The position numbers and the translations under genes are program-made. The notes under the pieces were generated by a model, which was not told where the DNA came from, did not search any database, and was given only the letters and a program-made list of their open reading frames with translations. A DNA stretch of 64,000 nt from Pseudomonadota bacterium. GTDB lineage: Bacteria; Pseudomonadota; Gammaproteobacteria; Steroidobacterales; Steroidobacteraceae. The first letter of the stretch is position 1, and the number at the start of each line of letters is the position of its first letter. Shown here piece after piece: positions 18,047 to 28,531 of the stretch. The stretch covers positions 62,001 through 126,000 of the forward strand of contig JADJOO010000005.1 in NCBI GenBank assembly GCA_016713725.1. The letters are read 5' to 3'.

Positions 18047-18891
18047 CCATCCGCACACTGATCGTGGACGACGAACCCCTGGCGCGGCGCGGCCTCGAGT
18101 TGCGCCTGCGGGACGCGGCCGACATCACCATCGTGCGCCAGTGCGCCAACGGCCGTGAAGCGATAGCCGCTATCGCCGAGGAAGACCCGGACCTGATGTT
18201 CCTCGACATCCAGATGCCGGGTCTGTCGGGGCTGGAGGTGGTCGCGCAAGTGCCACAGGAGAGCATGCCGATGGTCGTGTTCGTGACCGCGTTCGACCGT
18301 TATGCGATCAACGCTTTCGAAGCCCACGCGCTCGACTACCTGCTCAAGCCCGTGGACGACGCCCGCCTGGCCGCCGCCCTCGACCGGGTGCGCGCGCAGT
18401 GGCAGCAGAAGCAGGCGATCGCGCAGCGCGAGCAGCTGATGGCGCTGCTGGCCGACGTGCAGGGCAATGGCGAGATCTCGCCGGACTACGCCGACCGGGC
18501 CGGTGCTGCCAGCGCGGCCGACGCGCGCCGCTACGCGAAGATGCTGCCGATCCGGTCGGGCCGCGAGACGATCCGTCTCGACGTGACCACCATCGACTGG
18601 ATCGACGCCGCGGGCGACTACATGTGCCTGCACGCGGACGGCCAGACGCACGTGCTGCGTGCCACGATGAAGGAGCTCGAGGAAATGCTCGATCCGCTGG
18701 TATTCCAGCGCGTGCACCGCTCCACGATCGTCAACCTCGCCCGCGTGCGTTCGCTGCGACCGCACCTCAATGGCGAATGCTTCCTCAAGCTGCAGTCCGG
18801 ACAGGAAGTGAAGTTGAGCCGCAGCTTCCGCGACAAGGTGGAGATGCTGCTCGACCGGTCCGGCGTGGCGCCACGCGCCTACCGCGCCTGA
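18043..18891 (+). CDS. LytR/AlgR-family response regulator
   Basis: 282 residues: receiver domain with acidic VDDEP near the start and the phospho-Asp in LMFLDIQMPG, then a linker, then a LytTR DNA-binding domain (TIDWIDAAGDYMCLH ... FQRVHRSTIVNLARV). It is the cognate regulator of the overlapping sensor kinase. LytTR proteins bind as dimers to direct repeats; no site was identified here. Immediately after the stop is a long inverted repeat that may end transcription. Confidence 0.88.
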   Translation: MTIRTLIVDDEPLARRGLELRLRDAADITIVRQCANGREAIAAIAEEDPDLMFLDIQMPGLSGLEVVAQVPQESMPMVVFVTAFDRYAINAFEAHALDYLLKPVDDARLAAALDRVRAQWQQKQAIAQREQLMALLADVQGNGEISPDYADRAGAASAADARRYAKMLPIRSGRETIRLDVTTIDWIDAAGDYMCLHADGQTHVLRATMKELEEMLDPLVFQRVHRSTIVNLARVRSLRPHLNGECFLKLQSGQEVKLSRSFRDKVEMLLDRSGVAPRAYRA

Positions 18892-18894
18892 CCG

Positions 18895-18982
18895 GGGAAA
18901 GTAGGAGACGCTCACCTAGAAATAGGGGACGCTCACCTATTTCCCACCCAGTTCCGGAAATAGGTGAGCGTCCCCTATTTCT
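18895..18982. repeat. Perfect 27-bp inverted repeat with GGGGACGCTCACC core
   Basis: Arms 18918-18944 and 18956-18982 are perfectly complementary with an 11-base loop; an additional degenerate copy of the arm precedes them (18895-18917). The core GGGGACGCTCACC recurs in the element inside uvrA at 25.5 kb. The position, directly between the LytTR regulator and fadH, and the palindromic form fit a REP-like element of the kind moved by IS200-like REP-associated transposases; none is present in the window. It could also serve as a bidirectional terminator. Confidence 0.8.
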
Positions 18983-18999
18983 CTATTTCCGCTGGCGCA

Positions 19000-21045
19000 C
19001 TACAGTCGCGCTGCGAGCCGCGATCCCTGGTCGATCGCCCGCTTGGCGTCGAGTTCGGCAGCAACGTCCGCGCCGCCGATCTTGTGCACGGTGACCCCGG
19101 CGATCTGCAGTGGCTCGTACAGGTCGCACAACGGCTCCTGTCCGGCGCAGAGCACCACGTTGTCTACCTCGAGCAGCGTGGGACGGGTGCGGGCCTCGCC
19201 GAAGCTCACCCGCAATCCGCGTTCGTCGATGCTCTCGTAGTTCACGCCACCCATCATTTCGACGCGCTTCATGCGCAGCGCCGCGCGATGAATCCAGCCG
19301 GTGGTCTTGCCGAGGCCCCTGCCGGGCGGCGTGGCCTTGCGCTGCAGCAGGTAGACGTGGCGCGCCGGCGAATCCGGGGCAGGCGCGGCCAGGCCGCTGC
19401 GCGCCACTTCCGGATCGGTCACGCCCCATTCGCGCTGCCACGCGGGGAGGTCGAGCGCGCTCGAATGCTTTCCCGAGACGAGGAACTCTGCCACGTCGAA
19501 GCCGATGCCACCCGCTCCGATCACGGCGACGCGCAGTCCACATTCGTGGTGGCCGAGCAGCACGTCGGCATACCCGAGCACGCGCCCTGAGGCGCGGTGC
19601 GCGTCGGCGCCGGGAATGTCGGGATTGCGCGGCGTCACGCCGGTCGCCAGCACGACTTCGTCATACCTGCCGTTACGCAGCAACGGCACGTCGGCGCGCA
19701 CGCCGAGGTGCACGTTGACACCCGTGACCTGCAGTCGTCGCCGGAAATAGCGCAGCGTTTCCTCGAATTCTTCCTTGCCTGGTACGCGCCGTGCCAGGTT
19801 GAACTGGCCGCCGATCGCCGCGGCAGAGTCGAGCAGGTCGACCTGATGACCCCGCTCGGCGAGCACGGTGGCGCATGCCAGCCCGGCAGGCCCGGCGCCG
19901 ACGACGGCGAAACTCTTCCGCGTCTGCGCCGGTTCGTAGCGCAGTTCCGTTTCGTGACCGGCGCGCGGGTTGACCAGGCACGACGCGATCTTGCGCTGGA
20001 ACACGTGATCCAGGCAGGCCTGGTTGCAGGCGATGCACGTGTTGATTTCGTCGGCGCGTCCCGCTGCCGCCTTGTTCACGAAGTCCGGGTCTGGGAGCAG
20101 CGGACGTGCCATCGACACCATGTCGGGATCGCCGTCCGCAAGGATCCGTTCGGCGACGTCGGGCGCGTTGATGCGATTGGTCGCGCACAGCGGAATGCCG
20201 ACCTGTCCCTTGAGCTTGCGCGTCACCCACGCAAACGCGGCACGCGGCACCGACGTTGCGATCGTGGGCACGCGGGCTTCGTGCCAGCCAATGCCGGTGT
20301 TGATGATGGTGGCGCCCGCGCGTTCGATCGCCTGCGCCAGCTGTACCACCTCGTTCCAGTGGCTGCCCTCGGGTACGAGGTCCAGCATCGACAGCCGGTA
20401 GACGAGAATGAAGTCCTTGCCCACGGCCTGGCGCGTGCGCGAGACAATTTCGATCGGCAACCGGATCCGGTTCTCGAAGTTGCCGCCCCAGCTGTCGGTG
20501 CGTCGGTTCGTGTGCAACGCGATGAACTGGTTGATGAAGTAGCCCTCGGATCCCATGATCTCGACGCCGTCGTAGCCGGCTTCGCGAGCGAGCGATGCGC
20601 AGCGCACGAAGGCGCGGATCTGGCGCTCGATCCCGCGCTCGCTCAACGCCCGTGGAGTGAAGGGCGAGATCGGCGACTTCAGGCGCGAGGGCGCGACGGC
20701 CAGCGGATGATAGCCGTACCGGCCCGTGTGCAGGATCTGCAGTGCGATGTGGCCGCCCTCGGCATGCACGGCAGCCGTGATCGGCCGGTGCCGTGCAGCG
20801 GCGGCGCGCGTCGTGAGACGGCCCGATAACGGTGCAGCCCAGCCTTCGGTATTCGGGGCAAAACCGCCGGTCACGATCAGGCCGACGCCGCCGCGCGCAC
20901 GCTCCGCAAAATAGGCCGCCAGGCGCGCGAATTTCTTCGGGTCGTCTTCGAGTCCTGTGTGCATCGAGCCCATCAGCACGCGATTGCGCAGCTTCACGAA
21001 GCCCAGGTCGAGGGGTGCGAGCAAATGCGGATAGGGCGAGTTCAT
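19000..21045 (-). CDS. fadH: NADPH-dependent 2,4-dienoyl-CoA reductase
   Basis: 681 residues: an old-yellow-enzyme TIM barrel (FMN) to about residue 330, a 4Fe-4S cluster motif (Cys 337, 340, 344, 356 in the CIACNQACLD region), then FAD- and NADPH-binding Rossmann domains (VVGAGPAGLACATVLAERGH and VIGAGGIGFDVAEFL). The enzyme reduces double bonds of polyunsaturated fatty acyl-CoA in beta-oxidation. Length and order match the bacterial enzyme. ATG 21045 is the standard start. Confidence 0.92.
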   Translation of the reverse strand: MNSPYPHLLAPLDLGFVKLRNRVLMGSMHTGLEDDPKKFARLAAYFAERARGGVGLIVTGGFAPNTEGWAAPLSGRLTTRAAAARHRPITAAVHAEGGHIALQILHTGRYGYHPLAVAPSRLKSPISPFTPRALSERGIERQIRAFVRCASLAREAGYDGVEIMGSEGYFINQFIALHTNRRTDSWGGNFENRIRLPIEIVSRTRQAVGKDFILVYRLSMLDLVPEGSHWNEVVQLAQAIERAGATIINTGIGWHEARVPTIATSVPRAAFAWVTRKLKGQVGIPLCATNRINAPDVAERILADGDPDMVSMARPLLPDPDFVNKAAAGRADEINTCIACNQACLDHVFQRKIASCLVNPRAGHETELRYEPAQTRKSFAVVGAGPAGLACATVLAERGHQVDLLDSAAAIGGQFNLARRVPGKEEFEETLRYFRRRLQVTGVNVHLGVRADVPLLRNGRYDEVVLATGVTPRNPDIPGADAHRASGRVLGYADVLLGHHECGLRVAVIGAGGIGFDVAEFLVSGKHSSALDLPAWQREWGVTDPEVARSGLAAPAPDSPARHVYLLQRKATPPGRGLGKTTGWIHRAALRMKRVEMMGGVNYESIDERGLRVSFGEARTRPTLLEVDNVVLCAGQEPLCDLYEPLQIAGVTVHKIGGADVAAELDAKRAIDQGSRLAARL

Positions 21046-21129
21046 GATCCGCAGCTTAAGTTGTCGCGGTCCTCCGCGGTACTGTCACTGGCGAACGCTC
21101 GACTGCGCGGAAGCTGAACGCCCGTCGTG

Positions 21130-22143
21130 TCAGATGATGAGGCGGCCCAGGTAGTAAGCCAGCGCGGCCATGATCGCCGCTGCCGGCATCGTGACGATCC
21201 AGGCGATCACGATGTTGCCCGCCAACCCCCAGCGCACGGCCCGCACGCGCTGCGCCGAGCCCACGCCGACGATGGCGCCGGTGATCGTGTGCGTCGTCGA
21301 GACCGGGATGCCGAAGCTTGACGCCATGAACAACGTGATGGCGCCGCCGGTCTCGGCCGCGAAGCCCCCGACGGGACGCAGCTTCGTGATCTTCTGGCCC
21401 ATGGTCTTCACGATGCGCCAGCCGCCGAACATCGTGCCGAGCGCGATGGCGACATAGCAGCTCACGATTACCCAGCTCGGCGGCATGGCGGCTTCGGTCG
21501 AGGTGACGCCGGCGGCAATCAGCAGCAGCCAGATGATGCCCATGGTCTTCTGCGCGTCATTGCTGCCGTGGCCGACGCTGTAGGCCGCGGACGAGACCAG
21601 CTGCAAGCGCCGGAACCACCGGTCGACCTTGCGTGGCGCGGAACGCAGGCAGATCCACGACACCGCGATCATGAGCAGCCCGCCCAGCAGCATGCCGAGC
21701 ATGGGCGAGACGAAGATGAAGGTGACGGTGCGGACGATCCCCTTCATCACCAGCGGATCCACTCCCGCCTTGGCGATCGTGGCACCGATCATGCCGCCGA
21801 TCAGCGCGTGCGACGAGCTGGACGGGATGCCGTAGTACCAGGTGATCAGGTTCCAGATGATCGCGCCGATCAGCGCGCCGAAGATCACGTAGTGGTCGAT
21901 GGCGAGGGGATCGACGATGCCCTTGCCGACGGTGGCCGCGACCTTGAGGTGGAAGATGAATATTGCGACAAAGTTGAAGAACGCGGCCCAGGCGACCGCA
22001 TAGTGCGGGCGCAGGACGCCCGTCGAGACTACCGTTGCGATGGAGTTCGCCGCGTCATGGAAGCCGTTCATGAAGTCGAATGCGAGCGCCAGTGCGACGA
22101 GCAGCACCAGCGTCGCCAGCGGAATCGTGAGCCCGGCGTCCAT
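21130..22143 (-). CDS. pit: PiT-family inorganic phosphate transporter
   Basis: About 337 residues, polytopic. The N-terminal signature FDFMNGFHDAANSIATVVSTGVL and the second repeat GHGSNDAQKTMGII define the two inverted halves of PiT carriers, which move phosphate (often with a divalent cation) with protons or sodium. ATG 22143 overlaps the DUF47 stop by one base (TGATG). The pairing with a DUF47 protein is the standard arrangement and marks a low-affinity phosphate uptake unit. Confidence 0.93.
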   Translation of the reverse strand: MDAGLTIPLATLVLLVALALAFDFMNGFHDAANSIATVVSTGVLRPHYAVAWAAFFNFVAIFIFHLKVAATVGKGIVDPLAIDHYVIFGALIGAIIWNLITWYYGIPSSSSHALIGGMIGATIAKAGVDPLVMKGIVRTVTFIFVSPMLGMLLGGLLMIAVSWICLRSAPRKVDRWFRRLQLVSSAAYSVGHGSNDAQKTMGIIWLLLIAAGVTSTEAAMPPSWVIVSCYVAIALGTMFGGWRIVKTMGQKITKLRPVGGFAAETGGAITLFMASSFGIPVSTTHTITGAIVGVGSAQRVRAVRWGLAGNIVIAWIVTMPAAAIMAALAYYLGRLII

Positions 22144-22784
22144 CAGACGTTTTCCACGATCACCGATTCGATGATGTTGGCCACGTCCTGGCACTTGTCG
22201 ATGGCTTCCTCGAGGTACTCGTAGACGTTCTTGTGCTTGATAAGCTGGCGGACGTCCTGCTCTTCACGGAACAGGCGCGAGATGCCATCTCGCGAGACCT
22301 TGTCGGCGTCGCTTTCGAGTTGGTCGATTTCCTCGGTGAGCGTCAGCGCCTTCTCGGCGTTGTCCATCGATTGCAGCAACGCGACGCCCGCCTGCACCCT
22401 GACCGCGCATTGCTGCAGCAGTTCGGCCAGCTGCAGCGAGGCAGGCGGCAAGGTCTGGATGTCGAACAGGTGCATCGACTCGGCTGCGTCCTGCATGAGG
22501 TCGAGGATGTCGTCCATGCCTGAGATGAGCCGGTGGATGTCGTTGCGGTCGAACGGCGTAATGAACGTGGAATGCAGGACCGAGACGGTTTCGTGCGTGA
22601 TCTTGTCGGCACTGCGCTCGACGTCGCCGATGCGCTGGATCAGCTCAGCGCGGCGCACCATGTCCTCGTAGTGCTGCACCAGTTCGACGACGGCATTGGC
22701 GCCCTCGACGATCAGCGCGCCGTGGCGATCGAACAATGCGAAGAACCGCGTCTCCCGCGGCATCAGGGCGGATAACCACCGCAT
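22143..22784 (-). CDS. DUF47/PhoU-like accessory protein of PiT transporter
   Basis: 213 residues, all alpha-helical, with ADKITHETV and FDRNDIHRLISGMDDILDLM, the signatures of the DUF47 (TIGR00153) PhoU-like family. These proteins are encoded with PiT carriers and thought to regulate them. It is translationally coupled to pit and divergent from uvrA unit 1. Confidence 0.9.
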   Translation of the reverse strand: MRWLSALMPRETRFFALFDRHGALIVEGANAVVELVQHYEDMVRRAELIQRIGDVERSADKITHETVSVLHSTFITPFDRNDIHRLISGMDDILDLMQDAAESMHLFDIQTLPPASLQLAELLQQCAVRVQAGVALLQSMDNAEKALTLTEEIDQLESDADKVSRDGISRLFREEQDVRQLIKHKNVYEYLEEAIDKCQDVANIIESVIVENV

Positions 22785-22894
22785 GTCGAACCCCCAGGCT
22801 TATCGGTTTCGTTCTGCGCGAAGTATCGGCGATCGGGACGGATCGTGGTAGCGTTGCCTGGCCCGTAGTTTCCCCCGGGCCTCCCTCGATTCCC

Positions 22895-25456
22895 ATGGCA
22901 AAGTCGCCTCACGACCGCATCCGCATTTGCGGGGCCCGGCAGAACAATCTGCGGGGCCTCGATCTGGACATCCCGCTCCGCCAGCTCGTCGTCGTGACGG
23001 GCGTGTCCGGATCGGGCAAGTCTTCACTCGTCTTCGACACGGTCTATGCCGAGGGCCAGCGCCGCTACGTCGAGACGTTCTCGCCGTATGCGCGGCAGTT
23101 CCTCGACCGCATGGACAAGCCCCAGGTGGAAAGGATCGAGGGCATCCCGCCTGCGATTGCGATCGACCAGACCAATCCCGTGCGGACCTCGCGCTCGACC
23201 GTGGGCACGATGACAGAGCTGAACGATCACCTGAAGCTGCTCTATGCGCGTGCCGGCCAGCTGCATTGCCGGGGCTGCGGCGGTCCGGTTTGCCGCGACT
23301 CGCCCGATTCGATCCACGGCGCGCTGGTTCAGCGAGCACAGGCCGCGGGCGACCCCCGGCTGCTCGTCACGTTCCCGGTGACGGTGCCGCTCAACTTCAG
23401 CGCGGCGGAGGTGCTCAAGCTGCTCGAGCAGCAGGGCTATACCCGCGTGCACGCGAGCGAAACTCGGAAGCTCGAAATCGTCCAGGACCGCTTCCGGCTC
23501 GGCAACGTCGACCGCGGCCGCGTCATCGATGCCTTCGAGGCTGCGCTGCGGGTAGGGCGCGGGCGGGTGAACGTGCGGGTGCCCTCGCTTGCTCCCTCGC
23601 GCACTGCAGCGGAAGAAAGCAGCGGCGCGGGCGAGGGTCCGGCAACTGTCTGGCGATTCTCGACCGACCTGCACTGCGCCGACTGCGACATCCACTACCG
23701 CGACCCGACGCCGAGCCTGTTCTCGTTCAACTCCCCGCTCGGCGCTTGCGAGACGTGCCGCGGCTTCGGCCGCGTGATCGGCATCGATTTCGGGCTCGTG
23801 ACCCCGGACACGAGCAAGACGCTGCGCGGCGGCGTGATCAAGCCGTGGCAGACCGAGTCGAACCGCCAATGCCAGGAAGACATGCTGCGCTTCGCGAAGA
23901 AGCGGGGCGTCCCCGTCGACACGCCGTGGCGAGAGCTCACCGAAGCGCAGCAGCAGTGGGTCTTCGAAGGCGAAGGGCCCTGGGATAAGAAGGTCTGGTA
24001 CGGCGTGCGCCGGTTCTTCCAGCGGCTCGAAACCAGGAGCTACAAGATGCACGTGCGCGTGCTCCTCGCGAAGTACCGCAGCTACACGCCGTGCCACGCG
24101 TGCAAGGGCGCGCGGCTCAAGGAAGAAGCGCTGCTGTGGCGGCTCGCGGACCGCGAGCGGCCGGGATCCGGCCTCGACATCCACGAAGTGATGCTGCTGC
24201 CTCTCGACCAGTGCCTTGCGTACTTCGAACGCATCACGCTGCCCGCACCGCTCGACGAAGCGACCGACCAACTGCTCGGAGAAGTGCGCTCGCGGCTCGC
24301 CTTCCTGGTCCGTGTCGGCCTCGGGTACCTGACGCTCGACCGCCAGTCGCGCACGCTCTCGGGCGGCGAGGTGCAGCGCATCAACCTGACTACGGCGCTC
24401 GGCACGTCACTTGTCAACACGCTGTTCGTGCTCGACGAGCCATCGATAGGGCTGCATCCTCGCGACATGCGCCGCGTGATCGAGGTGATGCACCGCCTGC
24501 GCGACAACGGCAACTCGCTGCTGGTCGTCGAACACGATCCACAGATCATGCTGACCGCCGACCGCGTCATCGACATGGGTCCCGGCCCTGGCGAACGCGG
24601 CGGCCAGGTGGTGTTCGAAGGTACGCCCGCCGAGCTTGCGTCGCGTTCGGACACTTTGACGGCGCGGTACCTGTCGGGCCGCCTCGACGCAGTGACGGCA
24701 GCCGGCAAGCGCGGCGCACCGGAGCGCGGTGCGCCTGCAATCAAAATCCGCGGCGCGACGGAACACAACCTCAAGAACCTCGACGTCGATATTCCACTGC
24801 GCCGACTGGTCTGCGTGACGGGCGTGTCGGGTTCGGGCAAGTCCACGCTGGTGCAGGACGTGCTCTATGCGGGCCTGCGACGCGCGCACGGCAAGCCGAC
24901 CGAAACTCCGGGCGCGCACAGGGCGCTCGAAGGTGCGGACCTCGTCGGTGAAGTCGTGATGGTCGACCAGACACAGATCGGCCGCACGACCCGCTCCAAT
25001 CCGGCGAGCTACGTCGGCGCGTTCGACGCGATCCGCAAGCGTTTTGCCCGCGACCCGGTCGCGGTACAGCGCGGCTACACGCTCGGCACGTTCAGCTTCA
25101 ATTCGGGCAACGGGCGCTGCCCCACCTGCGGCGGCAACGGCTTCGAGCACGTCGAGATGCAGTTCCTCTCCGACGTGTACCTGCGCTGCCCTGATTGCGA
25201 CGGCAAGCGATTCCGCCCGGAAATCCTCGAAGTGCGGATTCGTCGCAACGAAGGCTCCGCACTCAGCATAGCCGACGTGCTGGAGATGACCGTCTCCGAA
25301 GCGGTGGCGTTTTTCGCCGATGACCGGGAAGTGCTCGACCGGCTCGAACCGCTCGCCGCGGTGGGTCTCGACTACCTGCGGCTCGGCCAGCCCGTGCCGA
25401 CGCTGTCCGGCGGCGAAGCCCAGCGGTTGAAACTCGCCGGCCACTGGCCGACGTGA
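22895..25456 (+). pseudogene. uvrA: Tandem UvrA (about 1,870 residues originally), first unit, truncated by an inserted repeat
   Basis: The first of two UvrA units joined head to tail. It has Walker A GVSGSGKSS (39-44), zinc finger 1 (CADC ... CETC), the ABC signature LSGGEVQR and Walker B LFVLDEPSIGLHP of the first ATPase, and for the second ATPase Walker A GVSGSGKST, zinc finger 2 (CPTC ... CPDC) and signature LSGGEAQRLKLA. Reading stops at TGA 25456, just after that signature. The Walker B of the second ATPase is found beyond a palindromic repeat (25471-25560), in another frame. A one-base loss near 25442 and at least one stop inside the repeat both break the gene. UvrA recognises helix-distorting lesions in nucleotide excision repair. 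Confidence 0.8.
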
Positions 25457-25470
25457 AACCGGCCAACCGG

Positions 25471-25575
25471 AAAATGGGGAAAATGGGGACGCTCACCGGA
25501 AAAATGGGGACGCTCACCGATTTTCCGTCGAAAATCGGGGAAAATCGGTGAGCGTCCCCTTTTGGTGAGCGCCCG
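25471..25575. repeat. Palindromic GGGGACGCTCACC element inserted in uvrA
   Basis: GGGGACGCTCACCGATTTTCC (about 25506-25526) is perfectly complementary to the segment at 25539-25559, with a short loop. Another direct copy of the core lies at 25486-25498. The same core occurs in the element at 18.9 kb. It interrupts the coding sequence between the ABC signature and Walker B of the second ATPase of UvrA unit 1, at a naturally variable linker. Confidence 0.85.
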
Positions 25576-28520
25576 TTCAGGGCGCGCTGTTCCTCTTTGA
25601 CGAGCCGACCACGGGCCTGCACTTCGACGACGTCGCCAAGCTGCTCGGAGCGTTCAAGCGCCTGCTCGATGCGGGTCATTCGCTGCTCGTCATCGAGCAC
25701 AATCTCGACGTGATCCGCGCGTCGGACTGGATTCTCGACCTGGGTCCGGAAGGCGGCGATGCCGGCGGAAGTCTGCTGGTGGCAGGGACACCCGAACAGG
25801 TGATGGCCGAGCCCGCATCGCACACGGGTCGCGCGTTGCTCGACCATGACACGGAGCGTGCGGCGGTCCTCAGGGCCGGCCACGCCCTGATTCGTCCAAT
25901 GTCACCGCCCGCAGTAGTGCGGGATGCAGTCGCCGACCGCGCCCGCGATTCGATCGTCGTGCACCGTGCGCGTGAACACAACCTGCGCGACATCGAAGTC
26001 ACCATCCCGCGCGACGGCATGACCGTGCTGACGGGCGTGTCGGGCAGCGGCAAGTCCACGCTGGCGTTCGACGTGATCTTCGGCGAGGGCCAGCGGCGCT
26101 ATCTGGAGTCGCTGAACGCCTACGCGCGGCAGTTCGTGCAGCCGGCGTCGCGGCCCGACGTCGACGGCATCTTCGGCATTCCGCCGACGGTCGCGATCGA
26201 GCAGCGCACCAGCCGTGGCGGTCGCAAGAGCACGGTCGGCACGCTGACCGAAGTGCACCATTTCCTGCGGCTGCTGTACGTGAAGCTCGGTGTGCAGCAC
26301 TGCCCCGATTGCCACGTGCCGATCGAGCCGCAGAGCGCCGATTCGATCGTCGCACTGCTGCTGCGTGAGGCGAAGGGTCGCAAGATCGAACTGCTGGCGC
26401 CGTTGGTCGTGTCGCGCAAGGGCTACTACACCGACCTCGCGCAGTGGGCGCTTGCGAAGGGCTACGCGGAACTGCGCGTCGACGGCACAATGCAGCCGAC
26501 CGGCCAGTGGCCCCGTCTCGACCGGTTCCGCGAGCACACGATCGAATTGCCCGTCGGCACCGTGAAGGTCGGCGCCGCGACGGAGGCGCCGTTGCGGGCC
26601 GCGCTCGACCGCGCGCTCGAATTCGGCAAGGGCGTGGCACACATCGTCGACAAGGGCCGCACGCGCGTCTTCTCCATCCGGCGCGCCTGCCCGTCCTGCG
26701 CGCGCAGCTTCGCCGAGCCCGATCCGCGCATGTTCTCCTACAACTCCAAGCACGGCTGGTGCGAGGACTGTTTCGGTACCGGCCTGCAGATCAGCGGCTT
26801 CGACGAGGAGCAGTCCGGCGAGGAAGCCTGGTGGAACGACTGGTTCGAAGGCGAAGCCACGGCGTGCCCGGCCTGTGAGGGCCAGCGGCTGAACCCCGTC
26901 GCACTCAACGTCACGTTCAAGGGCAAGTCGATTGCAGAGCTGTCTGCGTTGCCGGTCGAGCAGGCGCTGGCGTTCTTCGGCACGCTGCGGTTGCAGGGGC
27001 GTGAGGCCGAGATCGCGCGCGACCTGCAGGCGGAAGCGAAGTCACGGCTCGCCTTCCTCAACGACGTTGGACTCGGGTACCTCTCGCTCGACCGCTCGGC
27101 GCCAACGCTGTCGGGCGGCGAAGCACAGCGCATCCGGCTGGCCGCACAGCTCGGCTCGAACCTGCAGGGCGTGTGTTACGTGCTGGACGAACCGACGATC
27201 GGCCTGCATCCGCGCGACAACCGCATCCTGCTCGATTCGTTGCAGAAGCTCGCCAGCAAGGGCAACACGCTGCTCGTGGTCGAGCACGACGAAGAGACGA
27301 TCCGCCGGGCCGATCATCTGCTTGACCTCGGCCCGGGCGCCGGCACGCGCGGTGGCCACGTCGTGGGCGAGGGCTCGGTGGACGACCTCATCCGCTCGCC
27401 GCAGTCGCTGACCGGCCGTTTCCTCGCGCATCCGCTGCGCCATCCGCTCGTGCCGCGCCGCCCGGTGACGCGCACTACACCGAGCCTGGTCGTGCGCGGC
27501 GCGCAGTTGCACAACCTGCGCAGGACGAAAGGGCGCTTTCCGCTCGGACGACTCTCGGTGGTCACCGGCGTGTCGGGCTCGGGCAAGTCGACGCTGGCCC
27601 GCGACGTGCTGCACGCGAACATGAGCGTTCGCACGTCGAAGCAGAGTCGGCGCAAGGTGCCGCAATGGGTCGGCTGCGATCGCATCGACGGAGCCGAGGC
27701 AATCACGCGCGTGCTCGAGGTCGACCAGACGCCGATCGGCAAGACACCGCGCTCGTGCCCGGCAACGTACGTGGGCTTCTGGGACGACGTGCGCAAGCTG
27801 TTTTCCACCACGACCGACGCGAAGGTTCGCGGCTACGCTCCGGGGCGGTTCTCGTTCAATACCGCGGGCGGACGTGGCGAGGGCGGTGAAGGCCAGGGCG
27901 TGCAGACAATCGAGATGAGCTTCCTGCCGGACGTGAAGGTGCTCTGCGACGTCTGTGGCGGCCGGCGCTTCAACGCCGAGACACTCGCCGTGACCTGGCG
28001 CGACCGCAGCGTCGGTGACGTGCTCGCCATGAGCGTGGACGACGCGGTCGGCTTCTTCGAGGCCCACCCGAAGGTGCACCACGCGCTTACGCTGCTGCAG
28101 GACGTCGGCCTCGGCTACCTGACTCTCGGTCAGCCCAGCCCGACGCTCTCTGGCGGCGAGGCCCAGCGCATCAAGCTCGTCACTGAGCTCGCGCGCCTGC
28201 GTCCGGGTCGCGAGGGCGCCGTGCAGACTCTCTACGTGCTCGACGAACCGACCGTTGGCCTGCACATGGCCGACGTCGAGAAGCTGGTCCGCGTGCTGCA
28301 TCGACTGGTGGATGCCGGCAACACAGTCGTGGTCATCGAGCACAACCTCGACGTGATCGCGGAGGCGGACTGGATCGTCGACCTCGGTCCCGAGGGTGGG
28401 GCGGGTGGCGGTCGCCTCGTGGCCGAGGGCCCGCCCGAGCAGCTGGCTGCGGCGCCGAGCGAATCGCATACGTCGCGGGTGCTGTCGGAGTTCCTGGCCA
28501 ATCGGAGCCGGACCCACTAG
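25576..28520 (+). CDS. uvrA: Tandem UvrA, rest of first unit plus complete second unit
   Basis: The frame opens at 25576 with ALFLFDEPTTGLHF and VIEHNLDVI, the missing Walker B and H-loop of unit 1. Unit 2 follows from about 25960 with Walker A GVSGSGKSTLAF, zinc finger 1 (CPSC ... CEDC), signature LSGGEAQRIRLAAQL, Walker B YVLDEPTIGLHP, then a second ATPase with Walker A, LSGGEAQRIKLV and VLDEPTVGLHM. In unit 2 the first CxxC of zinc finger 2 is replaced by RGEGGEG, leaving only CDVC. Possible independent starts are ATG 25803 and ATG 25899, which could give an intact unit 2. The stop is at 28518-28520. Confidence 0.75.
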
Positions 28521-28531
28521 CGCAGTGGGCT

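Noticed and set aside
18892..19000. IS element remnants beside the inverted repeat
   Set aside because: No transposase fragment or second end was found; it is a bare palindrome.
23024..24271. Long open frame antisense to uvrA unit 1
   Set aside because: High-GC shadow of the conserved UvrA coding strand; arginine/histidine-rich composition and no domain.
27042..28517. 491-codon open frame antisense to uvrA unit 2
   Set aside because: Shadow of conserved UvrA; no recognisable motif.
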